This document shows, in pieces, positions 41,352 to 49,903 of a stretch of 64,000 nucleotides of DNA. Each line of letters opens with the position of its first letter. Position 1 is the stretch's first letter. The stretch is from Streptomyces collinus Tu 365 (lineage in GTDB: Bacteria > Actinomycetota > Actinomycetes > Streptomycetales > Streptomycetaceae), in the NCBI RefSeq assembly GCF_000444875.1, contig NC_021985.1, positions 7,026,170-7,090,169 on the forward strand. The letters run 5' to 3'. Under the pieces are notes generated by a model that had not been told where the DNA came from, made no database searches, and saw only the letters and a program-made list of their open reading frames with translations. The translations under genes were made by a program, and so were the position numbers.

Positions 41352-44036
41352 ATGACGGAGGGACGGCCGTCGGCGGCCGGCTCGGCTTCCCTGTGGGAGC
41401 GGGACGCCGAGATCGCCACCGTCACCGCGGCACTCGACGGCCTGTGCGCCGACCGGACGTCCGCGGGGAACCTGCTGGTCTTCCGGGGCGAGGCAGGGCT
41501 CGGCAAGACCGCGCTGCTGGCCGAGACCCGCCGCATCGCCGAGCGCCGCGGCTGCGCCGTGTGGTCCGCGCGCGGCGGCGAGACCCTGAGGTCCGTCCCG
41601 TTCAACGTCGTACGCCAGCTGCTGCAGCCCGCGCTCATGTCGCTGCTGCCGGAGGAGGCCCGCGAGTACCTCGGCGACTGGTACGATATCGCCGGACCCG
41701 CCCTCGGCATAGTGGACCCCGCAGGGGGCAGCGCCGACCCGCAGTACGTGTGCGACGGACTCGTCGCGGCCGTGCGCCGGCTCGCCCGCCGCGAATGGCC
41801 GCTGGTCCTGCTGGTCGACGACGCGCACTGGGCCGACCAGGAGACCCTGCGCTGGCTCGCCGCGTTCGCCGAACGCCTGGACGACCTGCCCGTGCTGGTC
41901 GTGGTCGCGCGGCGCCCCGGCGAGGTGAACGGCGAGAGCGCCCGCCTCCTGGAGGCGGTGGCCGCCGCGGCCGGCCGCCCCGTCAACAACCTCAGCGCCC
42001 TCACCCCGGACGCCACCGCCGGACTCACCCGCGCCACCGTGGGGCGGCAGGCCGACGACCCGTTCTGCCGCGAGGTCTGGGCCGTCACCGGCGGCAACCC
42101 GTACGACACCGTCGAGCTCCTCGCCAAGGTGCAGGACAGGGAGGTCCAGCCGGTCGAGGCCAGGGCCGCCGAACTGCGCGCGCTGAACCGCTCCGCCCGC
42201 GGCGGCGGACTCGTCGACCGGCTCAAGGGCCTCGGCATCGAGGCCACCCGGTTCGCCTGGGCGGCCGCGATCCTGGGCACCGGCATCTCCGTCGACATGG
42301 TCGCCCGGCTCGCCAGCATGCCCGCCGGCACCGCCGAGCGCTGCGCGGAACTGCTGTGCACCGCCCGTATCCTCACCGAACCCGACCCCACGGTCGCCGG
42401 TGAGGCGGACACCGGCGACCTGGAGTTCGTCCACCCGCTGATCGCCTCCGCCGTCTACGACTCGATCCCGCCCGGTGTCTGCACCGCCATGCACGGCATC
42501 GCCGCCCAGATCGTCACCGAGAGCGGGCGTGGCGCCGCCGAGGCGTCCCGGCACCTGCTGAAGGTGCATCCGGACGACGACGAGGAACTCGTCGAGCAGC
42601 TGCGCGAGGCGGCCCGCGAACACCTCGCCGTCGGCGCGCCGGACGCGGCCCGCCGCTGCCTGGAGCGTGCCCTGCGCGAGCCGCCCCGGCCCGAGGTGCA
42701 CGCCCGGGTGCTCTACGAACTCGGCCGGGCCACCCTGCTGACCGCGCCCGCCGTCACCGTCGAGCACCTGCAGAACGCGCTCGCGCTGTCCGGCCTCGGT
42801 GCCGACGAGCGGGTCGACGCCGTGGTCCGGCTCTCCCAGGCGCTGATCCACAACGACCAGCTGGAGGAGGCGGTCCGCACCGTCGAGGCCGAGGCGGCCC
42901 GGCACACGGCGGGCCCGGTCAAACTGCGGCTGCACGCCGTGCAGTTCATGTGGGAGGGCATCCACGGCGAGACCGTCTCCCCGGAACGCTCCCGCCGCCT
43001 GGCCGAACTCGCCGCCACCTGCACCGGCCGGGACAACTCCGAGCGCGCCCTGCTGATCCTGCGCGGCTTCGACGCGATGACCCACGGCGAGAACGCCGAG
43101 GAGGTCCTGCAGCTCTGCGACCGCGCCCTCGTCAACGGGCGGCTCGCGCCCGGCCTCGGCTGGACCGACGGGGAGTGGGGCATCGAACTGCTGATGATGC
43201 TCGGCAGCGCCTACACCTACGCCGACCGGCTCGACCGTGCCGAGAGCCTCTTCGCCGAGGCCCTGCGCGCCTACACCGGGGCCGGCTGGCGCGGCGGTCA
43301 CCTCTCCCTGGCCAACGCCTTCCTCGGCCTCGCCTACCGCAGGCAGGGGCGGCTCAAGGACGCCGAGTCCACCCTGCGCGAGGCGCTGGCCCTGGCCGAG
43401 CGGGTCGGCCGCGGACTGCCCCTGTACTGGTCGGCGACCTGCGGCCTCGTCGACACCCTGCTGGCCCGCGGCCAGACCGGCGAGGCCTGGTCGATAGCCG
43501 AGCAGTACGGCTTCGCCCCGCCGTATCCGTCCACCATCGTGCTGCCCGACATCCGTTCCGTGCGCGGGCGGCTGCTGATCGCGGTCGGCCGCACCGAGGA
43601 GGGCATCAACGAACTGGAGGCCGCCGAGAAGACGGCCGTCTCGCGCGGCGGGCACAACCCGGTCCTCGCGCCCTGGTCCGTCGACCTGGCCAGGGCCCTC
43701 GCCGGCCAGGACCCCGCCCGGGCGGCCCGGCTCGCCGCCGACGCCCGCCGGCAGGCCGAGCGGTTCGGCACCGACACCGCCATCGGTGAGGCGCTGCGTT
43801 GCGCGGCCGCCCTGGAGACCGGCCAGCGGGCGGTCGGCCTGGCCGCCCAGGCCGTCGCCTACCTGGAGGCCTCGCCCTGCCAGTACGAGCACGCGGCGGC
43901 CCGGGTCGAGTACGGCATCGTCACGCGCTCGACGACCGAGCTCAACCGCGGCCTGGCGCTGGCCCGTTCATGCGGCGCCGACGGCCTCGCGGCACAGGCC
44001 CGGGAGGTGCTGGAGACGGGCCGGGGACTGCACTAG
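41352..44036 (+). CDS. LuxR/LAL-type AAA ATPase lacking a DNA-binding domain
   Basis: 894 aa. N-terminal AAA/NACHT-like module with Walker A GEAGLGKTALL (about 46-56) and Walker B LVLLVDDAHWAD (about 152-163), followed by long helical TPR-like repeats to the end (about 390-890). This is the layout of large LuxR (LAL/MalT-like) regulators, but the C-terminal LuxR helix-turn-helix is absent: the protein ends at ARSCGADGLAAQAREVLETGRGLH, exactly where the HTH linker normally begins. It is divergent from the MHS transporter. It may act through protein contacts or be a truncated regulator. Confidence 0.82.
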   Translation: MTEGRPSAAGSASLWERDAEIATVTAALDGLCADRTSAGNLLVFRGEAGLGKTALLAETRRIAERRGCAVWSARGGETLRSVPFNVVRQLLQPALMSLLPEEAREYLGDWYDIAGPALGIVDPAGGSADPQYVCDGLVAAVRRLARREWPLVLLVDDAHWADQETLRWLAAFAERLDDLPVLVVVARRPGEVNGESARLLEAVAAAAGRPVNNLSALTPDATAGLTRATVGRQADDPFCREVWAVTGGNPYDTVELLAKVQDREVQPVEARAAELRALNRSARGGGLVDRLKGLGIEATRFAWAAAILGTGISVDMVARLASMPAGTAERCAELLCTARILTEPDPTVAGEADTGDLEFVHPLIASAVYDSIPPGVCTAMHGIAAQIVTESGRGAAEASRHLLKVHPDDDEELVEQLREAAREHLAVGAPDAARRCLERALREPPRPEVHARVLYELGRATLLTAPAVTVEHLQNALALSGLGADERVDAVVRLSQALIHNDQLEEAVRTVEAEAARHTAGPVKLRLHAVQFMWEGIHGETVSPERSRRLAELAATCTGRDNSERALLILRGFDAMTHGENAEEVLQLCDRALVNGRLAPGLGWTDGEWGIELLMMLGSAYTYADRLDRAESLFAEALRAYTGAGWRGGHLSLANAFLGLAYRRQGRLKDAESTLREALALAERVGRGLPLYWSATCGLVDTLLARGQTGEAWSIAEQYGFAPPYPSTIVLPDIRSVRGRLLIAVGRTEEGINELEAAEKTAVSRGGHNPVLAPWSVDLARALAGQDPARAARLAADARRQAERFGTDTAIGEALRCAAALETGQRAVGLAAQAVAYLEASPCQYEHAAARVEYGIVTRSTTELNRGLALARSCGADGLAAQAREVLETGRGLH

Positions 44037-44306
44037 CCGGGACGGCCGCCGAGCACCGGAGGACGGCGCGTCCCAGCTCGGCGCGTCCCAGCTCGGCGCA
44101 CCCAGGGCGGTGCGCCCGAGGACCCGTACCCCAAGGGATGAGCGGCGCCCGCCCAGCCGTCGTCCACGGCCACCGCCCGGCGCCCTCAGCCACCGCCCGC
44201 CGCCCTTGGCTGCCGCTCGTCGTCCAACGGCGGCCGCCGGTCATCCGCGGCCACCACCCCCCATGGCCACCGCCCGCCGCCGACGGCCACCTCTCGACCT
44301 CCCCGG

Positions 44307-45428
44307 CTACCGTTCGTCCTCCTCGGCGAGCACCCGCTGGGCCGTCGCGAAGGCCGAGTTGGCCGCGGGCACCCCGCAGTACACGGCGGTCTGCAGCAGC
44401 ACCGCGCCGATCTCGTCCGGGCTCAGCCCGTTGCGCCGCGCCGCCCTGACGTGCAGGGCCAGCTCCTCGTAGTGGCCGTGGGCGGCCAGCGCGGTCAGCG
44501 TGATCATGCTGCGCTCGCGGCGCGAGAGCGTCGGGTCCGTCCAGATCTCGCCCCAGGCGTAGCGGGAGATGAAGTCCTGGAAGCGCGCGGTGAACGGGGT
44601 CTGCCGGGCCTGCGCCCGGTCCACGTGGGCGTCGCCGAGCACCTCCCGGCGCACCGCCGTCCCGCTCGCCGGCGGCCCGTCCAGCTGGGTGCGCAGCGCG
44701 GTGAGCACGGCCCGCGGGCACTGCGCGGGCGCGAGGTGGGAGGCCCCGGGCAGCTCCACGAGCGCCGCGCCCGGCACCGCGTCCGCGATCTCCCGCAGAT
44801 GCGCGGGCGGCGTCGCGGGGTCCTGGCGTCCCGCGACCAGCAGGGTCGGAACGGTGATGCCGGCGAGCCGGTCCCGCAGGTCGAAGGCGGCCAGCGCGTC
44901 GCAGCAGGCGGCGTACGCCTCAGGGTCGGCCTCCCGGAGGTCGCGCAGCAGCCGGGGCACGGTGAAGCCGGGGGTGAACCAGCGTGCCTCGGCGCTCTCC
45001 AGCAGCCACTGCATGCCCTCCCGGCGCACCCGTTCGGCCCGCTCCCGCCAGGGCGCCGCACCGCCGAAGTGGGCGGAGGCGCACACCACGGCCAGCGAGG
45101 TGAGCCGTTCGGGGTGGTGCGCGGCCAGGTGCAGGCCGACCGCGCCGCCCAGGGACACGCCCGCGTAGGCGAACCGCTCGACGCCGAGCGCGTCGGCGAG
45201 CGCCAGCACCTGTGCGGCGAGATCGCCGACGGTGGCGCCCGGCCCGATCAGCCCGGCCGCGGACCCGCCGTGCCCCGGCAGGTCCCAGCGCACCACCCGG
45301 TGGCCCGCGGACAGTTCAAGGGCGACCCCGTCCCACAGCGCGAGCGAGGTGCCGAGCGAGGGTCCGAGCAGCAGCGGGGGAGCGGAGGCCGGGCCTTCCG
45401 CCAGGTGGTTGAGGAGGGTCGCGGTCAA
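44307..45428 (-). CDS. pcaL: PcaL: fused beta-ketoadipate enol-lactonase and 4-carboxymuconolactone decarboxylase
   Basis: 373 aa. The N-terminal alpha/beta hydrolase (about 1-250; oxyanion LGPSLGTSLALW, nucleophile FAYAGVSLGGAVG, catalytic His in PGASHLAPAQ) corresponds to PcaD. The C-terminal CMD domain (about 265-373; RYAWGEIWTDPTLSRRERSMITLTAL) corresponds to PcaC. Catalyses decarboxylation to the enol-lactone and its hydrolysis to beta-ketoadipate. It starts with TTG overlapping the pcaB stop (TTGA) with GGAG at 6 nt. The PcaDC fusion is typical of actinomycetes. Confidence 0.92.
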   Translation of the reverse strand: MTATLLNHLAEGPASAPPLLLGPSLGTSLALWDGVALELSAGHRVVRWDLPGHGGSAAGLIGPGATVGDLAAQVLALADALGVERFAYAGVSLGGAVGLHLAAHHPERLTSLAVVCASAHFGGAAPWRERAERVRREGMQWLLESAEARWFTPGFTVPRLLRDLREADPEAYAACCDALAAFDLRDRLAGITVPTLLVAGRQDPATPPAHLREIADAVPGAALVELPGASHLAPAQCPRAVLTALRTQLDGPPASGTAVRREVLGDAHVDRAQARQTPFTARFQDFISRYAWGEIWTDPTLSRRERSMITLTALAAHGHYEELALHVRAARRNGLSPDEIGAVLLQTAVYCGVPAANSAFATAQRVLAEEDER

Positions 45429-46783
45429 GGTCGCTCCAGGGCGCGGTCGGTGAGGGCACCGGCGAAGCCGGTGTAGCGGGCGGGGTCCGTCAGCTCGGTC
45501 AGGTCGACGCCCCTCAGTCCGGGCTGCTCGGCGAGGAGTTCGTACAGCGACCGGTCCTCGTCGTGGGCCCGGCGGGTGAGTTCGGTGAGGAGTTCTCCGG
45601 CCCGGGCGCGGCCGAGGCGGGGGGCGAGGGCGGCGGACAGGCGCTCGGAGACGATCAGTCCCCGGGTGAGGTCCAGATCGCGCCGCATGGCCGCCGTGTC
45701 CACCCGCAGATCCTCGGTGAGTTCGGCCGCGTCGCGGGCGGCTCCGCCGACCAGCCGGAGCAGGTCGCGCAGCGGCTCCCACTCGGCGTGCCAGGCCCCG
45801 GCCGGGCGTTCGTCCCCGGCGGCGAGACAGCCGTACAGGACGGCCGCGAGCTGCGGGGCGCGCCGGGCGGCGGCCGCGACGAGGGTGGAGCGCACCGGGT
45901 TCGTCTTGTGCGGCATGGCCGACGAGCCGCCGCCGCTGCCCTCGGCGACCTCGCCGGTCTCGGTGCGCGACAGGGTCAGCACGTCCTCGGCGATCTTGCC
46001 CAGCGCGCCCGCCGTGAACGCGAGACAGCCGGCCAGGTCGGCGACCGGCGTCCGCAGGGTGTGCCACGGCAACGGCGGTGCGGCCAGGCCGACTTCCCGG
46101 GCGTACGCCTCGACCAGCGCGGCCGGGTCCGGGGCGCCGTACTCCCGGAACGCGGCCAGCGTGCCCGCGGCGCCGCCGAGTTGGGCGGGCAGGGCCCGGC
46201 GCACCCGGGTGATCCGGTCGCGTGCGTCGAGGACCAGGGCGCGCCATCCGGCGGCCTTGAGACCGAACGTGGTCGGCACCGCGTGCTGGGTGAGGGTGCG
46301 CCCCGGCATCGGGGTGTCCCGGTGGGCGGCGGCTAGGCGGGCGAGGGCGCGTTCGGTGCGGGCGAGGTCGGCCAGGACCGGCTCCAGGGTGCGCGAGGCA
46401 ACCAGCATGACGGCCGTGTCCATGATGTCCTGGCTGGTCGCGCCCCGGTGCACCTGGGGCCGGTGCGGTTCGCCCACCGCCTCGGTGAGCTCGGCGACGA
46501 GCGGGATGACGGGGTTGCCGCCGGCGCGGGCGCGTCCCGCGAGCAAACGGACGTCGAAACGGGCCGGATCGGCCGCGCGGGTCACCGCCTCGGCGGCCTC
46601 GGCGGGGGCCAGGCCCAGTGCGGCCTGGGCGCGGGTCAGGGCGGCCTCGGCGTCGAGCAGGGCCGTGAGGAAGGCGGTGTCGCCGGTCGCCTGCGCGGCC
46701 GGGGCACCGGCCCAGCCGGGGCCGAGCAGGCTGTCGCCGTCGCCGTCCGCCGGCGTCTCGTGCCCGGCGCGCGGGGCGGTCAC
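45425..46783 (-). CDS. pcaB: 3-carboxy-cis,cis-muconate cycloisomerase
   Basis: 452 aa. Fumarase/aspartase superfamily signature GSSAMPHKTNPVRSTL (about 292-307), with the catalytic-lid region HRGATSQDIMDTA (about 112-124) and LTQHAVPTTFGLKAAGW. Converts carboxymuconate to carboxymuconolactone in the protocatechuate branch. GTG start overlapping the pcaG stop by 4 nt. Confidence 0.94.
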   Translation of the reverse strand: MTAPRAGHETPADGDGDSLLGPGWAGAPAAQATGDTAFLTALLDAEAALTRAQAALGLAPAEAAEAVTRAADPARFDVRLLAGRARAGGNPVIPLVAELTEAVGEPHRPQVHRGATSQDIMDTAVMLVASRTLEPVLADLARTERALARLAAAHRDTPMPGRTLTQHAVPTTFGLKAAGWRALVLDARDRITRVRRALPAQLGGAAGTLAAFREYGAPDPAALVEAYAREVGLAAPPLPWHTLRTPVADLAGCLAFTAGALGKIAEDVLTLSRTETGEVAEGSGGGSSAMPHKTNPVRSTLVAAAARRAPQLAAVLYGCLAAGDERPAGAWHAEWEPLRDLLRLVGGAARDAAELTEDLRVDTAAMRRDLDLTRGLIVSERLSAALAPRLGRARAGELLTELTRRAHDEDRSLYELLAEQPGLRGVDLTELTDPARYTGFAGALTDRALERP

Positions 46784-47382
46784 CGGTACTCCAGGAAGAC
46801 CGTCTCGGCCTCGCCCTGGAGCCGGATGTCGAAACGGTAGGTGCCGCCGCCCTCGTCGCGGGCGATCAGCGTGTCACGCCGGTCGCCCACCCGGCCGAGC
46901 AGCGGGTCGGCGGCGAGGGCCGCCTCGTCGCCGGGCAGGTAGATCCGGGTGAACAGGTGGACGAGCAGGCCGCGCGCGAAGACGCAGACGCTCAGGTACG
47001 GGGCGCTGCCCCCGCGTGCTCCCGGCCGCAGGGTGCGCGCGTACCAGTGGCCGTCCGTGTCCGTCCGGCTCCGGCCCCAGCCGGTGAACTCCACGCCGTT
47101 GCGGCCCGGATGGCCGCCGGTCGCCGGGTCCCGGCGCATGGAGCCGTCCACCCGTGGGACGGTGCCGTCCGGGCGCGCTCCCCACAGCTCGACGAGGGCG
47201 TCCGGGAGCGGCCGGCCCTCGCCGTCGAGGACGTGGCCGTGCACGGTGACCGTGTCCGGGTGGCCCAGCGGTGCGACGTCCTCGCCGCCGCAGAACGGCA
47301 GTGCGTACCCGTAGAAGGGGCCGACGGTGTGGGAAGGGGTGGGCGGCGGGTGCTCCGTGCCGTTCGTGTCGGTGGTCGTCAT
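46780..47382 (-). CDS. pcaG: protocatechuate 3,4-dioxygenase, alpha subunit
   Basis: 200 aa, ATG start overlapping the pcaH stop (ATGA). Intradiol dioxygenase fold with HTVGPFYGYALPF (N-terminus), VTVHGHVLDGEGRPLPDALVELWGARPDG, and PYLSVCVFARGLLVHLFTRIYLPG. The non-catalytic alpha subunit lacks the full iron ligand set, which the beta subunit supplies. Confidence 0.95.
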   Translation of the reverse strand: MTTTDTNGTEHPPPTPSHTVGPFYGYALPFCGGEDVAPLGHPDTVTVHGHVLDGEGRPLPDALVELWGARPDGTVPRVDGSMRRDPATGGHPGRNGVEFTGWGRSRTDTDGHWYARTLRPGARGGSAPYLSVCVFARGLLVHLFTRIYLPGDEAALAADPLLGRVGDRRDTLIARDEGGGTYRFDIRLQGEAETVFLEYR

Positions 47383-48164
47383 GGCCGGTGTCGGCGTCCT
47401 TCCTCGATCCAGGTGGCGGCCGGGCCGTCCAGCACGATGTCCCAGCGGTAGCCGAGGGAGAACTCCGGTACCGACAGGTGGTGGTCGTAGACGGCGACCA
47501 GCCGCTGCCGGGCCGCGTCGTCGGTCACGGACTGCAGGATCGGGTCGTACGGGAAGAGCGGGTCGTTCGGAAAGTACATCTGCGTCACCAGCCGCTGGGT
47601 GAACGCCGTACCGAAGACCGAGAAGTGGATGTGGGCCGGGCGCCAGGCGTTGACGTGGTTGCGCCAGGGGTAGGGGCCGGGCTGGATGGTGGTGAAGCGG
47701 TAGCGGCCCTCGTCGTCGGTGAGGGTGCGGCCCGCGCCGGTGAAGTTCGGGTCCAGCGGGGCGTCGTGCTGCTCGCGCCGGTGGGCGTAGCGTCCGGCCG
47801 AGTTGGCCTGCCAGATCTCGACGAGCTGGCCGCGGACCGGGCGTCCGGAGCGGTCCAGGAGCCGTCCGGAGACGGTGATCCGCTCGCCGATGGGTTCGCC
47901 GGTGTGCTGCCGGGTGAGGTCGTTGTCGGTCTCGGTGAGGTCGCGCTCGCCGAAGGCGGGGGAGTGCAGCTCGACCAGTTCGGGGTCCTCGGTGGTGTCG
48001 ATGGAGACCAGGGGCTGCTTCGGGTGGCGCAGCACGCAGGAGCGGTAGGGGGCGTAGTCGCGGCGCGGGTGGTGCTCGGCCGGCGCGCCGTCGGCGACCC
48101 GCCTCTCGTACGCCGCGTGCGCGGCCGCGATCTCCCGGTCGATGTCCTGCTGGGTGAGGGGCAT
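47379..48164 (-). CDS. pcaH: protocatechuate 3,4-dioxygenase, beta subunit
   Basis: 261 aa. Ring-cleaving Fe(III) dioxygenase. Iron ligands are visible: Tyr in AGRYAHRREQHD, Tyr in QPGPYPWRNHVNAW, and His-x-His in RPAHIHFSVFG. The ATG at 48164 with AGGAA upstream is preferred over an in-frame ATG 21 nt earlier. It follows the pcaF remnant by 17 nt. Confidence 0.95.
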   Translation of the reverse strand: MPLTQQDIDREIAAAHAAYERRVADGAPAEHHPRRDYAPYRSCVLRHPKQPLVSIDTTEDPELVELHSPAFGERDLTETDNDLTRQHTGEPIGERITVSGRLLDRSGRPVRGQLVEIWQANSAGRYAHRREQHDAPLDPNFTGAGRTLTDDEGRYRFTTIQPGPYPWRNHVNAWRPAHIHFSVFGTAFTQRLVTQMYFPNDPLFPYDPILQSVTDDAARQRLVAVYDHHLSVPEFSLGYRWDIVLDGPAATWIEEGRRHRP

Positions 48165-48181
48165 GGGGGATTCCTGACGGT

Positions 48182-48313
48182 TCACGGGCGTTCGAGGGCG
48201 TAGGCGAGGGCGGGACTCCGGCCGACGCCCACGCCCGGGGTGGCCACGCCGGTGCCGGAGCCGCGGCGGGCGAACGGGGTGGTGACGGCGTCGACCACGT
48301 ACACGCGGTTCAC
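48182..48313 (-). pseudogene. pcaF: pcaF remnant: in-frame internal deletion of beta-ketoadipyl-CoA thiolase
   Basis: 43 codons between pcaJ and pcaH, exactly where pcaF sits in Streptomyces. GTG start overlaps the pcaJ stop (GTGA). The first 18 residues NRVYVVDAVTTPFARRG are the thiolase N-terminus (normally VDAVRTPFGR). The rest, GVATPGVGVGRSPALAYALERP, matches the C-terminal GVATLCVGVGQG...ALLVERP of full-length PcaF. The roughly 350 codons between them, including both catalytic cysteines and the His, are missing. The frame is kept, so translation of downstream genes can stay coupled. Nothing catalytic remains. Confidence 0.88.
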
Positions 48314-48954
48314 GGCACGTCCCGTCCGACGGTCAGTTCGGCGTCGGTCCTGACGACGACGTCCTCCACGCTCACGCCCGGCGCGGTCTCCACCAGGAGG
48401 AGTCCTTCGGCGGTGACGTCCAGCACCGCCAGGTCCGTGACGATCCGGTTCACGCACGCCTTGCCGGTGAGCGGCAGCGTGCACCGCTCAAGGATCTTCG
48501 GGGAGCCGTCCTTGGCGGTGTGCGTCATGACGACGACGACCGTGCGGGCGCCGTGCACCAGGTCCATGGCGCCGCCGATGCCCGTGACGAGCTTGCCCGG
48601 GACCGCCCAGTTGGCGAGGTCGCCGCCCGCGGACACCTGCATCGCGCCGAGGACGGCCACGTCGATGTGCCCGCCGCGGATCATCGCGAAGGACAGCGCC
48701 GAGTCGAAGAAGGAGGCGCCCGGCAGGACCGTCACGGTCTCCTTGCCGGCGTTGATCAGGTCGGGGTCGGCCTCGTCGTCGAGAGGGTACGGGCCCGTGC
48801 CCAGGATGCCGTTCTCCGACTCCAGGACCACCTCGACGCCCGGCGGCAGGTGGCCCGGGATCAGCGTCGGCAGGCCGATGCCGAGGTTGACGTACTGGCC
48901 GTCCCTCAGTTCGCGGGCCGCGCGGGCGGCCATCTCCTCACGTGTCCAGGCCAT
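48310..48954 (-). CDS. pcaJ: 3-oxoadipate CoA-transferase, subunit B
   Basis: 214 aa. Small subunit with the signature NLGIGLPTLIPGHLP and the catalytic glutamate in VVLESENGILGTGP (about 44-57). With PcaI it moves CoA from succinyl-CoA to beta-ketoadipate. Its ATG overlaps the pcaI stop (TGATG). Confidence 0.94.
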   Translation of the reverse strand: MAWTREEMAARAARELRDGQYVNLGIGLPTLIPGHLPPGVEVVLESENGILGTGPYPLDDEADPDLINAGKETVTVLPGASFFDSALSFAMIRGGHIDVAVLGAMQVSAGGDLANWAVPGKLVTGIGGAMDLVHGARTVVVVMTHTAKDGSPKILERCTLPLTGKACVNRIVTDLAVLDVTAEGLLLVETAPGVSVEDVVVRTDAELTVGRDVP

Positions 48955-49709
48955 CAGGACCTCACCGTCCGCCGCTCGATCCTCTTGTCCGCCGCCTGCT
49001 CGGGGGTCAGTGCCACCACGCGCCGCACGAAGACGCCGGGCAGGTGCACCGCGTCGGGGTCGATCGCGCCGGGCTCGACCAGCTCCTCCACCTCGGCGAT
49101 CGTGACGCGTCCGGCCATGGCGGCGAGGGGGTTGAAGTTCCGGGCGGCCCTGTTGAAGACGAGGTTGCCGTGCCGGTCGCCCCGGGCGGCGCGGACCAGC
49201 GCGAAGTCGGTGCGGATGCCGCGCTCCAGGACGTACGGTGTGCCGTCGAACTCGCGGGCCTCCTTGGGCGGTGAGGCGAGCGCGACCCCGCCGGAGCCGT
49301 CGTACCGCCACGGCAGTCCGCCCTCGGCGACCTGCGTGCCCACACCCGCCGGGGTGTAGAAGGCGGGGATGCCCGCGCCGCCCGCGCGCAGCCGCTCGGC
49401 CAGCGTGCCCTGCGGGATGAGCTCCACCTCCAGCTCGCCGGCCAGGTACTGCCGGGCGAACTCCTTGTTGGCGCCGATGTAGGAGCCGGTCACCCGGGCG
49501 ATCCGGCCCGCGGCCAGCAGCACCGCCAGCCCGGTCCCCATCGCCCCGCAGTTGTTGGAGACCACGCCGAGGCCGCTCGTGCCGCGTTCGTACAGCGCCT
49601 GGATCAGCACGTTCGGCACACCGCTGAGCCCGAAGCCGCCGACCGCGAGGGACGCGCCGTCCGGCACGTCGGCCACCGCCTGCGCGGCGGTGGCGACCAC
49701 CTTGTCCAT
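48954..49709 (-). CDS. pcaI: 3-oxoadipate CoA-transferase, subunit A
   Basis: 251 aa. GASLAVGGFGLSGVPNVLIQAL (19-40) is the family-1 CoA-transferase alpha-subunit signature; VVSNNCGAMGTGLAVLL and YIGANKEFARQYLAGELEVELIPQGTLAERLRAGG follow. First gene of the pca operon; ATG preceded by GAGG, promoter and PcaV operators immediately upstream. Confidence 0.95.
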   Translation of the reverse strand: MDKVVATAAQAVADVPDGASLAVGGFGLSGVPNVLIQALYERGTSGLGVVSNNCGAMGTGLAVLLAAGRIARVTGSYIGANKEFARQYLAGELEVELIPQGTLAERLRAGGAGIPAFYTPAGVGTQVAEGGLPWRYDGSGGVALASPPKEAREFDGTPYVLERGIRTDFALVRAARGDRHGNLVFNRAARNFNPLAAMAGRVTIAEVEELVEPGAIDPDAVHLPGVFVRRVVALTPEQAADKRIERRTVRS

Positions 49710-49722
49710 CCGTGAGGCCTCG

Positions 49723-49761
49723 TCTCTGCAATTAATATCTCTGCGATTAATCAGTGCACTG
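49723..49761. promoter_or_regulatory. pca promoter: 15-bp direct repeats and PcaV-like palindrome
   Basis: TCTCTGCAATTAAT (49723-49736) and TCTCTGCGATTAAT (49738-49751) are direct repeats with a 15-bp period. The next base begins CAGTGCACTG (49752-49761), a perfect palindrome. This AT-rich block is 14 nt upstream of pcaI on the minus strand and is the likely promoter/operator, with TATTAAT as a -10-like element. Confidence 0.75.
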
Positions 49762-49868
49762 AGTATGTCGTGAGGTGCCGCTCACGCTGCCACCGAGGCT
49801 CGTGCACCGTCAAGACCTGGTGTTATCCAGGTTTGGTGCCGCAGACACCGTTTCCGGTACGGGTATCG

Positions 49869-49881
49869 TTCAGTGCACCGA
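49869..49881. promoter_or_regulatory. second PcaV-like operator, at the pcaV start
   Basis: TTCAGTGCACCGA repeats the CAGTGCAC core of the first site, 22 nt before the pcaV start codon. Two operators, one per divergent promoter, fit autoregulation by PcaV. Confidence 0.65.
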
Positions 49882-49903
49882 TGAATCGACCAGGGGAGCG
49901 CAC

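Noticed and set aside
44037..44306. Frameshifted LuxR HTH after the large ATPase
   Set aside because: Three plus-strand frames were read; none contains an LTPQE/VLxxVAxGxSNxEIA pattern. The region is Pro/Arg-rich noncoding-like sequence with CCCAGCTCGGCGC repeats.
48182..48484. 100-codon frame containing the pcaF remnant as a new gene
   Set aside because: The extension beyond 48313 lies inside pcaJ and is Arg/Gly-rich shadow; only the last 43 codons match thiolase ends.
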